Below, in pieces: positions 28,064 to 37,009 of a stretch of DNA of 64,000 nucleotides. The stretch comes from Segetibacter aerophilus. GTDB taxonomy: Bacteria > Bacteroidota > Bacteroidia > Chitinophagales > Chitinophagaceae. The stretch's first letter is position 1, and the number at the start of each line of letters is the position of its first letter. The notes beneath the pieces were generated by a model. The model ran no database searches. It worked only from the letters and a program-made list of their open reading frames with translations, and was not told the DNA's origin. The stretch is taken from the NCBI RefSeq assembly GCF_007991655.1, contig NZ_BJYT01000014.1, positions 62,001-126,000 of the forward strand. Direction: 5' to 3'. The translations under genes were made by a program, and so were the position numbers.

Positions 28064-28083
28064 GTTGCGTCGCACTCTTGTAC
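28064..28083 (+). repeat. Dispersed 20-bp repeat, clear copy
   Basis: GTTGCGTCGCACTCTTGTAC lies 35 bases after the recC stop and is preceded by CCAGCATTCGTA, as at 15646. A perfect AGCATG-TAAA-CATGCT hairpin follows at 28133-28148. Confidence 0.7.
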
Positions 28084-28167
28084 TTTTTGAATAAATATTC
28101 AACGCCCTTAGACTACAGCAGCCACAATTAGGAGCATGTAAACATGCTGTTAATCCACCCGGTCAAC

Positions 28168-28192
28168 AAATGCCTGTGAAGGCATTTTTATT
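28168..28192 (+). terminator. Terminator-like hairpin between recC and recB
   Basis: AAATGCCT (28168-28175), GNRA-type loop GTGA and AGGCATTT (28180-28187) followed by TTA form an intrinsic-terminator-like structure 14 bases before the recB start. It may attenuate recB or mark a separate transcript. Confidence 0.6.
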
Positions 28193-28206
28193 TACTTTAC
28201 ACCCTC

Positions 28207-31200
28207 ATGAAAGTCAAAGATTTTGATACCTCTACTGTGCCTCTTTCAGGCAGTAACCTGATAGAGGCAAGCGCAGGTACCGGTAAAACTTACTCCATCG
28301 CTATCATGGTTTTGCGACTAGTGTTGGAAAACAAGATTCCAATAAAAGAGGTCTTGATGGTAACATTTACCAAAGCGGCTGTAGCTGAACTTGAGGAGAG
28401 AATAAGACTGTTTATCAGGCAGGCCCACAAGGCCAGCCTTGGAAATAAAAGTGGCGACCCTACACTTTCCGCTTTAGTGGAGCATGCCACTAAGCTAACT
28501 TCACAGCAAGACGTTCAGCAACGTCTTAAAGACGCAGTATTGTTTTTAGATGAAACATCTGTGCTTACTATCCATAGTTTTTGTCAGCAGACGCTTACCG
28601 AATTTGCCTTTGAGACAAACCAGCTATTTGGCTCAGAAACATTAAAAGACCTTGTTTCACTTATAGAAAGTGAAGTGAATAAATTCTGGCGTGAAAACAT
28701 TACCACCTTAAATGTTGATTTGCTCGGGCAGTTGCTGGAGCATGGACTATCAAGGGCAGATCTTGTTTCTGTCATAAGGGAACATCTGTCCGGTAAAAAT
28801 TATTTTGAATACGATGAGAACGAAAGCTATTTGATTTGTGATGAAGACCAGGTGAGCTTCTCGAACACCATAAAAGAACTGGCAGAAAAAGACCTAGAGA
28901 TCAAAGACTGCGTGTACGATCATATCAGGAATCATTCGGATCGCCTTAAATCTATAACAGAAGCAAACAAGTGGGCCAAAGCAAGTTTATTGCACTTGGT
29001 GGATACACCTCCAGAATTTCTAACGGTAGTAGTTAGTAAAAAAGGCACCGGTTATATCGATAAGTTGTACGGAGATATCATCTTGCAGCATAGCGAGTGC
29101 GACGACTTGGTGGAAGAGAGAAAAAGTATTCTTCAATCCGTTATAAACAAAATTAACTGTCATGCTATTGGCATCGTAACAAAAGCAATCGATCAATATA
29201 AGCAGCGCAACAGTTTGCTCGGCTTCGACGATATGATCGTTAACCTCCACAAGGCAATTGTACATAACAACAACACAAACCTTATTACTTCTCTTCAGAG
29301 AAAGTACCGCGCAATTTTTATCGATGAGTTTCAGGATACTGATAAGCTGCAGTATGAAATTTTTCATAACACTTTTGGGACAGGGCAAAATATTCTGTTT
29401 TACATAGGCGATCCAAAGCAATCAATTTACTCCTGGAGAAAGGCTGACATTTTCACCTACTTCAAAGCATCGGATGAGGTTGACAATAAGTATGGGATGA
29501 ATGTAAACTACCGGTCCTCTGCATCCTTTATAAATGCAATGAATTTATTCTTCAAACCTCGTATTGATTTTGACACATTTTATTTCAATGGACATCAACA
29601 CTCGATTGATTATATCAAAGTAGAATCGCCTCGCGATAATAATAAAGGTGGCTTATATCTGAACGGTCAACAAGATGTTCCCATCACTATCTATGGCAAC
29701 CAGAATAACAGTGAAATAGCTGAGACAGTAACGGCCCAAATTATCAACCTGCTTGAAAAGGAAAAATTTACGATAGTTGAAAAAGGTATCTCTAGAAGGA
29801 TAAGGCCTTCTGACATCGGTATTCTGGTAAGAAAAAATAAACAAGCAATTGCAGTGAAGGCTTGTCTTGCCAAGCGTGGTATACCCGCAGTCACCATTGA
29901 TGATACTAAAATTTTGCAGTCTGAAGAAGCAATCTATGTGTTATATCTTTTAGAGGCTTTAATAGACTTAAACAGGCCGTCTATTAATAAAGCTTTGTTG
30001 TCTCCTTTCACAGGTTATGACACAAGAGCTGTTCTCGCTTTGAATGAGGAGACGGTGCTAAATAATTTCAGAGAATACAAGAGCATCTGGGACAAAGATG
30101 GGGTGTATAGTGTTTTAATGAAGTTCGTTTCTGACTACCAGGTAAGGGCGCTGTTGCTAAATCATCATACAGAAAATGGTGAACGTACTATTGCGAATCT
30201 TTACCAAATTATTGAGGTGCTGCATAAGGTACAATCTGCCAAACAGTTTTCCGAGCTTGAGCTGGTGAGCTGGCTAAAACGCGGAATTGACGGAATGCAA
30301 ACTGAAGGAGATGAGTTTGAACAACGGGTAGAAAGCGATGAAGAAGCGGTTAAAATTGTGACACTTCACAAGAGCAAGGGCCTTGAGTACAACATCGTCT
30401 TTGCACCTTTTCTGGACCTTGATACGAAGATACATTTTCGTTTCTGCAGTTTCAGAGACACGGAAACCGGAGATTACATTTTCGCCGACAGCGAACAGCT
30501 AAACCCCGAACAACAACAGATCGTAGACGAACAAACCGAACAGGAAAACCGGCGCCTGATATATGTCGCAATTACCCGGGCTGTGTATAAATGCTATCTC
30601 AATAAAAGTCTTGCAAACTATTATAAAGACTCTTCGCTCGTTCCATTTCTGGCTTCCGTTAAAGGGATTGATCCAAGCCTCATTAGTTTCAATGAATCTC
30701 CTACAATTCCTGCTAAATACTATTATTCCTTTGACCGGGAAGTGATAAAAACTGCAGAAGCGAAGCCGGTCAACTTTACGCTCTCACAGGTGAATTGGAG
30801 AAAGATGAGCTACACGTCTCTTGCAAGCGCACATACAACAAGTACTAAACATAATTCTGGTATTGCAGCTAACGAGTACGATCATTTTGTATTCAAGCAA
30901 TTGGTTAAAGGGAACAAAACCGGCAACCTGTTACACTATATTTTTGAAAACATCGACTTCGCAAATAACCGGAATTGGGAGCGAACGATACAGAGTGCTT
31001 TAAAAAGATACACGGCAAGACATAGCGACTATACGACTATGTTAATAGAAATGCTGAACAAGGTTACAAAAGTCAGTATTAAGATGAATGGCGAAGAATT
31101 TTCGCTTTCGAACATTTTGCAGGAAAAACGTTTAAACGAGTTGGAATTCGATTTTAATGTCGGGCTGTTTGACCCTGCTGACCTTGCCGGGCTTACAAAC

Positions 31201-31599
31201 AATGATACCCGGATTAATTTGAAATATAGCCAGGATTTGGAAGGGGTTATGAACGGCAAAATGGACATGTTCTTCGAGTATAATAACAAGTACTACATTC
31301 TTGACTGGAAGTCAAACTTTTTAGGCGACTCGGTTGAGTACTATAAAAAAGAATTACTGCCGGAAGTAATGAGCGAAAACAACTATCATCTGCAATACTT
31401 GCTCTACACTCTTGCAGCGAAAAAATATCTTCAAAGCCGCTTACCAGAGTTTGATTACGAAAGGCACTTTGGTGGAGTTATTTATTTGTTTGTCCGCGGT
31501 ATCAGGGACGATGCAAATAGCGGCGTGTTTACCAGCTTGCCCTCCCTGCGAAGCATTGAGATGCTTGAGAAAATCTTAAGTAAGAAAATATCCATTTAA
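28207..31599 (+). CDS. recB: Exodeoxyribonuclease V subunit beta (RecB helicase-nuclease)
   Basis: A UvrD/Rep-type 3'-5' helicase with a C-terminal nuclease, 1130 residues. Walker A is EASAGTGKTYS near residue 21; motif II region AIFIDEFQDTDKLQYEIF near 370; IGDPKQSIYSWRKAD near 400; VTLHKSKGLEYNIVFAPF near 720; RLIYVAITRAVYKC near 785. The nuclease motif appears as YYILDWKSNFLG near 1030, with the active Asp and Lys. It completes the RecBCD set, and a terminator-like hairpin precedes it. Confidence 0.93.
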   Translation: MKVKDFDTSTVPLSGSNLIEASAGTGKTYSIAIMVLRLVLENKIPIKEVLMVTFTKAAVAELEERIRLFIRQAHKASLGNKSGDPTLSALVEHATKLTSQQDVQQRLKDAVLFLDETSVLTIHSFCQQTLTEFAFETNQLFGSETLKDLVSLIESEVNKFWRENITTLNVDLLGQLLEHGLSRADLVSVIREHLSGKNYFEYDENESYLICDEDQVSFSNTIKELAEKDLEIKDCVYDHIRNHSDRLKSITEANKWAKASLLHLVDTPPEFLTVVVSKKGTGYIDKLYGDIILQHSECDDLVEERKSILQSVINKINCHAIGIVTKAIDQYKQRNSLLGFDDMIVNLHKAIVHNNNTNLITSLQRKYRAIFIDEFQDTDKLQYEIFHNTFGTGQNILFYIGDPKQSIYSWRKADIFTYFKASDEVDNKYGMNVNYRSSASFINAMNLFFKPRIDFDTFYFNGHQHSIDYIKVESPRDNNKGGLYLNGQQDVPITIYGNQNNSEIAETVTAQIINLLEKEKFTIVEKGISRRIRPSDIGILVRKNKQAIAVKACLAKRGIPAVTIDDTKILQSEEAIYVLYLLEALIDLNRPSINKALLSPFTGYDTRAVLALNEETVLNNFREYKSIWDKDGVYSVLMKFVSDYQVRALLLNHHTENGERTIANLYQIIEVLHKVQSAKQFSELELVSWLKRGIDGMQTEGDEFEQRVESDEEAVKIVTLHKSKGLEYNIVFAPFLDLDTKIHFRFCSFRDTETGDYIFADSEQLNPEQQQIVDEQTEQENRRLIYVAITRAVYKCYLNKSLANYYKDSSLVPFLASVKGIDPSLISFNESPTIPAKYYYSFDREVIKTAEAKPVNFTLSQVNWRKMSYTSLASAHTTSTKHNSGIAANEYDHFVFKQLVKGNKTGNLLHYIFENIDFANNRNWERTIQSALKRYTARHSDYTTMLIEMLNKVTKVSIKMNGEEFSLSNILQEKRLNELEFDFNVGLFDPADLAGLTNNDTRINLKYSQDLEGVMNGKMDMFFEYNNKYYILDWKSNFLGDSVEYYKKELLPEVMSENNYHLQYLLYTLAAKKYLQSRLPEFDYERHFGGVIYLFVRGIRDDANSGVFTSLPSLRSIEMLEKILSKKISI

Positions 31600-31699
31600 G
31601 CCAAGCCAATTACTTTAAATGTTTTTTGCGATGTATTCTAAAATCACTGAAAGTAATCGTGTAAAGACTTGTAAATAATGTTTCGAAAATCAAAACCCC

Positions 31700-32650
31700 T
31701 TATTTACTCTCCATCACCTTCTTCCATAATTCAGGGATACGTCTGACCCAGATTAATTCTCGTTTTTTAGTCAACGCATCTTCTGAAGGCGACCCCCAAT
31801 GAACGCTGTTATCGGGCAAATCTTTGCCTACCCCGCTTTGGGCGAGCACGGTAACATTATTACCAATAGTCAGTGTTTTACTTAAGCCGACCTGGCCCCA
31901 AAGTGTAACTCCATCTTTCAACCTTGTTCCCCCGGCTATAGCTACTTGTGCGGCAAGTAAACAGTTCTTCCCAATCACCACATCATGACCAATGTGAACC
32001 ATGTTATCAAGCTTCGTTCCCTGTCCAATTCTTGTATCAGCAGTCACTCCCCGATCAATCGTACAACCCGCCCCTATTTCTACAAAATCTTCAATCACTA
32101 CATGCCCGCAACTTTGCATTCTTCTATACCACACCTCACGATTTTTTTTAGTGTTATAATAAAATGCATCGCTTCCTACAACCGTTCCTGCTTGTATAAC
32201 AACGCTATCTCCTATCACGGTATAATCGAGTATAGCGACGTTTGGGTGAATAACACAGTCCCTCCCAATGGTTACATGATTGCCAATAAAAACATTGGGC
32301 ATAACAACGGTGCCATCGCCGATTTTTGAAGAATTACTGATAGATTTTTCAGATGGAGCAAAGGGCCTGAAGTGATTGGCGATTGTGAGATAAGCTTCAA
32401 AAGGGTCACTTAAAACTAACAAGGTTTTACCTTCAGGAACTTGCACTTCCTTCGTATTGATGATGATAAAAGAGGCTGCACTATGTAAACATTTATCATA
32501 GTATTTAGGATGATCAACAAAACAAATATCTCCCGTTTCAACACGATGAATTTCATTAATACCGGTTGCAAAAGCAGCAGCATCACCAAGCACTTCAGCA
32601 CCTATTAAACCAGCAATCCATTGTACAGTAACAGGAGAAGGAAATTTCAT
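31700..32650 (-). CDS. lpxD: UDP-3-O-(acyl)glucosamine N-acyltransferase, LpxD family
   Basis: It adds the N-linked acyl chain in lipid A synthesis. The ATG at 32650 gives 316 residues; an upstream in-frame ATG at 32719 would add 23 residues outside the family. An N-terminal uridine-binding domain (to about 100) is followed by left-handed beta-helix hexapeptide repeats (SKIGDGTVVMPNVFIGNHVT and onward) and the catalytic His in NMVHIGHDVVIG near residue 220. It is not next to other lipid A genes here, so it could be a second copy or a related sugar N-acyltransferase. Confidence 0.8.
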   Translation of the reverse strand: MKFPSPVTVQWIAGLIGAEVLGDAAAFATGINEIHRVETGDICFVDHPKYYDKCLHSAASFIIINTKEVQVPEGKTLLVLSDPFEAYLTIANHFRPFAPSEKSISNSSKIGDGTVVMPNVFIGNHVTIGRDCVIHPNVAILDYTVIGDSVVIQAGTVVGSDAFYYNTKKNREVWYRRMQSCGHVVIEDFVEIGAGCTIDRGVTADTRIGQGTKLDNMVHIGHDVVIGKNCLLAAQVAIAGGTRLKDGVTLWGQVGLSKTLTIGNNVTVLAQSGVGKDLPDNSVHWGSPSEDALTKKRELIWVRRIPELWKKVMESK

Positions 32651-33245
32651 GATAAAAACGATTTTGGCAAAGGTACTATGCGCTTCATTCAAAGCTGTAT
32701 TTGGCTTATTCTTATTCAAGAATTGGCGACAATTTAGGCTTCAGCAATTCACAAAAAAACACCTCTATTTTACCTTATATTTTGGTGGAGTAACGTTTTA
32801 TGTCTCATACTGACAAGGAGCAAAAAATGACCGTAATTTTCATTTAATGCAAAGCAAAAAAACGTTAGCGCCAGAAGATGAGTCTATTATAAAAGACATC
32901 GTAGCAGTTAGGCATTAATATGCTGCTTAAAAACAAAATGAAGATCATTTTTAAAAGAAAATTTTCTTGCGATTCTTATTGCTATTTGAGACACTAAGTA
33001 AGACGTAAACAGACAAGAGCTTTGTAGCTTAAGTTATGCGGCGAGCACGATCTGTTTTTCATAGAGAAACGCCGAAAGCCTTTATTCATCGCACTTTCAG
33101 CACTTTAAATGGCATAAACATTGGTAATAAAAATTGGTGTGAATATAGTTGCGACAATGCAAATTTGGTGTGTAATTCAGCGCTCTTAAAAGTGTCCTTA
33201 TTAACAATAAAATTAAAAATGTGTATAAAATAATGAAAGAAAATT
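32651..33245. other. Long spacer without an accepted gene
   Basis: About 600 AT-rich bases divergent between lpxD and the next leftward/rightward signals. A 65-codon frame at 33036-33233 has basic, uneven composition and no start signal, and was not accepted. No repeat of the 20-bp family is present. Confidence 0.5.
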
Positions 33246-33276
33246 TTTGTGTTAGAAAAAACAATTTTTAATATTG
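33246..33276 (+). promoter_or_regulatory. Bacteroidota-type promoter candidate
   Basis: TTTG at 33246-33249, a 19-base spacer, and TAATATTG at 33269-33276 match the -33/-7 consensus TTTG-N19-TAnnTTTG at all fixed positions but one. It points at the terminated segment in front of rluE. Confidence 0.5.
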
Positions 33277-33281
33277 TGTAA

Positions 33282-33352
33282 GGAAATTTATTTCCTGGTA
33301 CTTACTAACCCATCCATATATCAAAGCCTGGTTTTATACCGGGCTTTTTTAT
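33282..33352 (+). ncRNA. Possible short terminated RNA or leader of rluE
   Basis: From the expected start just after the promoter at 33246-33276, about 70 bases run to an intrinsic terminator: AAAGCCTGG (33323-33331), loop TTTTATA, CCGGGCTTT (33339-33347) and a T-run. The rluE start codon lies seven bases further on. There is no open frame of note inside. It may be a small RNA or an attenuating leader. Confidence 0.4.
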
Positions 33353-33358
33353 TGTTAT

Positions 33359-33946
33359 ATGCAGCGCTATTTCATCATCTACAAGCCATTCCAGGTACTA
33401 AGTCAATTCACGTCAGAAGGAGGTAAAAAGTGCCTTGCAGATGTATTTGATGTGCCTAAAAATATTTATCCTGTCGGGCGCCTCGACTATGATAGTGAGG
33501 GCTTACTTATACTTACTGATGACACCCGATTAAATCACCTTTTATTAAGCCCAAAACACGAACATGAAAGAGAATATTGGGTGCAGGTTGAAGGCAGTAT
33601 AGCCCCGCAAGCGTTGGATGAGTTAACAGGAGGTGTAACCATATCAATAGATGGTAAACAACACACGACACTTCCCTGTAAAGCATCTCTTTTTACTGAA
33701 CCGCCACAAGTATTTGAAAGAAACCCGCCAATAAGATTTAGAAAAGAAATTCCCGTTAGCTGGGTTAGCTTATCACTGGTCGAAGGAAAGAACAGGCAGG
33801 TAAGAAGAATGACTGCTAAAGTCGGTTTTCCTACATTACGATTGATAAGATACCGCATTGAAAGGCTTTCAATTCAAGGCCTTGCTCCAGGTGAAATAAA
33901 AGAACTTTCAAAGCAGGAAATTTATAAAGGATTGCTTATTCAATAA
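33359..33946 (+). CDS. rluE: 23S rRNA pseudouridine synthase, RluE/RsuA type
   Basis: It isomerises a uridine in 23S rRNA to pseudouridine. The 195 residues match the RluE branch: start YFIIYKPFQVLSQFT, the catalytic motif GRLDYDSEGLLILTDD with the active Asp near residue 43, and the conserved EGKNRQVRRMTAKVGFPTLR near 145. The N-terminal S4 domain is lacking, as is normal for RluE. A terminator ends seven bases before its start. Confidence 0.88.
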   Translation: MQRYFIIYKPFQVLSQFTSEGGKKCLADVFDVPKNIYPVGRLDYDSEGLLILTDDTRLNHLLLSPKHEHEREYWVQVEGSIAPQALDELTGGVTISIDGKQHTTLPCKASLFTEPPQVFERNPPIRFRKEIPVSWVSLSLVEGKNRQVRRMTAKVGFPTLRLIRYRIERLSIQGLAPGEIKELSKQEIYKGLLIQ

Positions 33947-33987
33947 CAGAAATACCGTAGTTATAGATGGCTGCTGAAAGCAGTTAA

Positions 33988-34007
33988 GTACAAGAGTGCG
34001 ACGCAAC
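33988..34007 (-). repeat. Dispersed 20-bp repeat, clear copy
   Basis: GTACAAGAGTGCGACGCAAC, identical to the copy at 4048, lies 42 bases after the rluE stop. Confidence 0.7.
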
Positions 34008-34085
34008 TATTGCTTAATTGAAATACTTATGCTTGAGCCAAAATTTGCCTTTAAAATCTTTAAAGCTTCAGGGGTACTAAAAGCA

Positions 34086-34120
34086 AAAAGCCGGTTCAAT
34101 AATGATCCGGCTTTTCAAAT
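34086..34120. terminator. Bidirectional terminator between rluE and korB
   Basis: AAAAGCCGG (34086-34094) pairs with CCGGCTTTT (34107-34115); T-rich or A-rich runs flank both sides, so it can serve both convergent genes. Confidence 0.75.
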
Positions 34121-34137
34121 TTTTATAACCAACGTAG

Positions 34138-35178
34138 CTATCCTGCTATCTCCCACACCTCTCTTCCACGCAACAGTTTATCTAAATCTCCTGCTCCTTT
34201 TGTTGCGATTGTTTCCTCTATTTGCATTTGCATGATGTCTTCGTAACAAGCTCTTTCAGTTTCATAAAACACACCAAATGGCCTTGGAAAATGAACGCTT
34301 TGTTGAGGGTCGTCAAACATTCTTACAAGCACCTGCGCTTTATAAAAATCCTTCTCGTCATGTATCCAAAGATCATCTTCACTAACGCCATTGCCTAACT
34401 GTACAGCTACTGGTCGAAGGCCTTCGATTTTTATTCCCTTATCCCGTGCAGTTCCGTATACCAACGGCTTTCCATGTTCGAGGAATAAAGCTTCTTCCAT
34501 CTTGGTTGATTTCTCTGTAAAAATCTCGAAAGCTCCATCATTAAAAATATTGCAGTTTTGATAGATCTCAAGAAACGAAGCCCCTTTATGTTGATGACTT
34601 CTGGTAAGCATCGTTTGCAAATGTTTTGGATCGCGATCCATGCTACGACCGATAAAAGTAGCGTCTGCACCAAGCGCAAGGGCAAGTGGATTAAAGGGAT
34701 GGTCTATACTACCATAAGGAGTACTTTTAGTGATCTTTTTCTTTTCACTAGTAGGCGAATATTGCCCTTTCGTTAAACCATAAATCTGGTTATTAAACAT
34801 TAAAAGGTTAACGTCAAAATTTCTTCTTAAAAGATGAATAGTATGGTTACCGCCAATGCTTAGGCTATCACCGTCACCACTCACGATCCACACGCTTAAT
34901 TCAGGACGACTTGCTTTTAATCCACTGGCAATTGCAGTCGCACGTCCGTGAATACTATGCATCCCGTAAGTGTTCATATAGTATGGAAAACGGCTGCTGC
35001 AGCCGATACCGCTAATGATCACAATATTTTCTTTTGGAACACCTATGCCTGGCATTATCTTCTGCACCTGCGCAAGAATAGAATAATCACCGCAGCCAGG
35101 GCACCACCTGACTTCCTGATCGGTCGCAAAATCCTTTGCGGTTAATGTAACCGGCCTTGTTTCTGTTATCGTTGACAT
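34138..35178 (-). CDS. korB: 2-oxoacid:ferredoxin oxidoreductase, beta subunit (KorB-like)
   Basis: The thiamine diphosphate-binding subunit of a 2-oxoglutarate-type ferredoxin oxidoreductase, 346 residues. Cluster/TPP features are RWCPGCGDYSILAQVQ near residue 25, GIGCSSRFPYY near 57, and the TPP motif GDGDSLSIGG through MFNNQIYGLTKGQYSPTS near 100-142. The partner alpha subunit, usually directly upstream, is not in the window; a repeat copy and an AhpD-like gene lie there instead. The start is preceded by AAGGAAG. Confidence 0.9.
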   Translation of the reverse strand: MSTITETRPVTLTAKDFATDQEVRWCPGCGDYSILAQVQKIMPGIGVPKENIVIISGIGCSSRFPYYMNTYGMHSIHGRATAIASGLKASRPELSVWIVSGDGDSLSIGGNHTIHLLRRNFDVNLLMFNNQIYGLTKGQYSPTSEKKKITKSTPYGSIDHPFNPLALALGADATFIGRSMDRDPKHLQTMLTRSHQHKGASFLEIYQNCNIFNDGAFEIFTEKSTKMEEALFLEHGKPLVYGTARDKGIKIEGLRPVAVQLGNGVSEDDLWIHDEKDFYKAQVLVRMFDDPQQSVHFPRPFGVFYETERACYEDIMQMQIEETIATKGAGDLDKLLRGREVWEIAG

Positions 35179-35341
35179 GATAATACTTCCTTAATTTGAG
35201 GGTGTAAAATTCGATAAATAAAACCGAGTTGCTGTTGGTTTTACTTTTTTTTGGCTATTAATTACTAAAATAGAAATCGTTCGACCTTGCTTTCTTAAAA
35301 TTACGCTTTTGTGTCAAGCTTCATAAATAAATTCTGCTGCC

Positions 35342-35361
35342 GTTGCGTCGCACTCTTGTAC
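35342..35361 (+). repeat. Dispersed 20-bp repeat, clear copy
   Basis: GTTGCGTCGCACTCTTGTAC lies between korB and the AhpD-like gene, in the 289-base spacer. No other feature was found in this spacer. Confidence 0.7.
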
Positions 35362-35467
35362 TTTTCGTAATTCTATTTAACAAGCTTAAAGCTGCCATAT
35401 AAACAGTGTTAGCTAAACACCTTTTAGCCGAATTCGAATATCACTACCAAACGCTTCAAAGCCCTGG

Positions 35468-35812
35468 CTATGATTTTTGTAGTTCTTCCCAATACTCGGC
35501 TGCGCGACGAGTATGAGGTATGACGATGGTACCGCCGACAATATTTGCTACTGCAAAGATTTCGTACATCTGTTCGGTCGTTACTCCAAGTTCGTAGCTT
35601 TTGCCTAAGTGGTATTTTATACAATCGTCGCACCGTAAAACCATGCTTGCAACCAGCCCCAGCATTTCCTTTGTCTTCTTATCTAAAGCTCCTTCTTCGT
35701 ACGTGTTTGTATCAAGGTTCCAAAGCCGTTTCATCACCAGGTTATTCTTACTAAGAATGACTTCATTCATCTTAACCCGGTAGTCATTAAACTCTTCTAC
35801 TATATTGCTCAT
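35468..35812 (-). CDS. Carboxymuconolactone decarboxylase/AhpD-like protein
   Basis: A 114-residue all-helical protein with the AhpD-type redox motif in LRCDDCIKYH (C-x2-C-x3-H) near residue 60. Members reduce peroxides or act as decarboxylases; the CxxC-H pattern favours an alkylhydroperoxidase-like or other redox role. It is probably monocistronic and sits upstream of korB. Confidence 0.85.
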   Translation of the reverse strand: MSNIVEEFNDYRVKMNEVILSKNNLVMKRLWNLDTNTYEEGALDKKTKEMLGLVASMVLRCDDCIKYHLGKSYELGVTTEQMYEIFAVANIVGGTIVIPHTRRAAEYWEELQKS

Positions 35813-35938
35813 ACTATTACTTTTTACAAAATTACGGTCAGAGTGCCTAAACCTCGGGCAAAAGCAACGCCTTATGGCGCGGCTTATTTTTTGCTTATTT
35901 ATATATTAGAGTTTAACGTACATTATAACAAAGGTTAA

Positions 35939-36673
35939 ATGCCAAAGCTTCATATATATAAAAACGAAAAGGAAACATGTTACGCTTTTGCTGAGTGGCT
36001 GGCAAACCTGGTCAAAGAGACTTTGACTAAACAAGACCGATTTACAATCGCTCTCTCCGGGGGTGATACACCTAAACTCGTTTACAAAATATTGGCAACC
36101 GATTACGCGACTAGTATTGACTGGACGAGAATTCACCTGTTTTGGGGAGATCAAAGTTTCATCTCTTCTCCAGACGAGAAATATAACCCGACGCTAGGTT
36201 TGAAGAATTTGATCGACGATTTACCAGTTTCGAAAAATCATGTTCATAGTATAAGAACTGATGTATCTCCTCAAGATTCAGCGACAGAATATGAAAATTT
36301 GTTGAGGACCTACTTTACAGAACCCGAATCGACATTCGATCTTGTTATACTTGGCATGGGTGAACAAGGAAACCTGCTTTCGCTCTACCCGTTCTCGGAA
36401 GAAAGTCATCATGCCGGCTCGTGGGTAATGCCTGTTTACGACAAGCAAGACGATTTATACAAAGTCACGTTAACCATTTCAGCAATCAATGCCTCCGCCG
36501 TAAAAGCTTTTTTAATAACAGGAAAAAAGAAAGAAGACGTAGTGCAACAAGTTTTGAAGGGCAAATACGAACCAGAAAAAGCTCCGGCTCAACTAATTGT
36601 TGCTGCGAATAAACCAGTCCATTGGTTCCTTGATGAAGGCTCGGCAGGTAAGTTGATCAAACCCAGCTATTGA
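35939..36673 (+). CDS. pgl: 6-phosphogluconolactonase-like protein with altered active site
   Basis: The 244 residues follow the 6-phosphogluconolactonase (SugarP isomerase) fold: FTIALSGGDTPKLVYKIL near residue 36, RIHLFWGDQ near 65, FDLVILGMGEQG near 135, and the end APAQLI. However the usual W-G-D-E-R is WGDQS, and the usual G-H-T-A-S-L-F-P is GNLLSLYP, so the arginine and histidine expected in the active site are replaced. The fold call is firm, activity is doubtful. No glucose-6-phosphate dehydrogenase or gluconate dehydrogenase gene is adjacent. Confidence 0.75.
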   Translation: MPKLHIYKNEKETCYAFAEWLANLVKETLTKQDRFTIALSGGDTPKLVYKILATDYATSIDWTRIHLFWGDQSFISSPDEKYNPTLGLKNLIDDLPVSKNHVHSIRTDVSPQDSATEYENLLRTYFTEPESTFDLVILGMGEQGNLLSLYPFSEESHHAGSWVMPVYDKQDDLYKVTLTISAINASAVKAFLITGKKKEDVVQQVLKGKYEPEKAPAQLIVAANKPVHWFLDEGSAGKLIKPSY

Positions 36674-37009
36674 TTTAAGTAGCGCGTTACCTATATCGTT
36701 TTGAGATCTTTCACCCTTCTTTATTCATTATTGTAGACTAATAGTGCAGCTCTAAAAGTTGTTAATAAGCGGGCTACAATTTCCTTCTTCATGTTCTATA
36801 ATTTCTTTTAACGCCTTGCAAAAACTTCTATTAGAATCGTTAATATTCATTTCTCAACTAGTTGCGTTTCAATTCGTTCTACTTGTTTTTGTACTGCTAT
36901 TTTAATTCTGGCACAGTTTTCTCTTTGTATGGTCAAAGAATTTATAATAGAATTTTTCACAACTAAAAACTGAACAGATAAGTCAATTCTACATTTTAAA
37001 ATTACAATT
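36674..37009. other. Spacer without an accepted gene
   Basis: A 336-base AT-rich region. On the minus strand a 32-codon frame (36850 to 36752) begins in an ATGA overlap with a longer frame antisense to the next gene, but neither has supporting features. TTTG at about 36921 with TAGAATTT about 20 bases later is a weak promoter candidate for the next gene. Confidence 0.4.

Noticed and set aside
22917-31599. The recD-recC-recB genes as a novel defence island
   Set aside because: All three subunits match the standard housekeeping RecBCD enzyme with intact motifs, and no other defence gene is adjacent.
33036-33233. 65-codon open frame in the lpxD-rluE spacer
   Set aside because: Uneven basic composition, no start signal and no recognisable domain; it ends well before the promoter and terminator found there.
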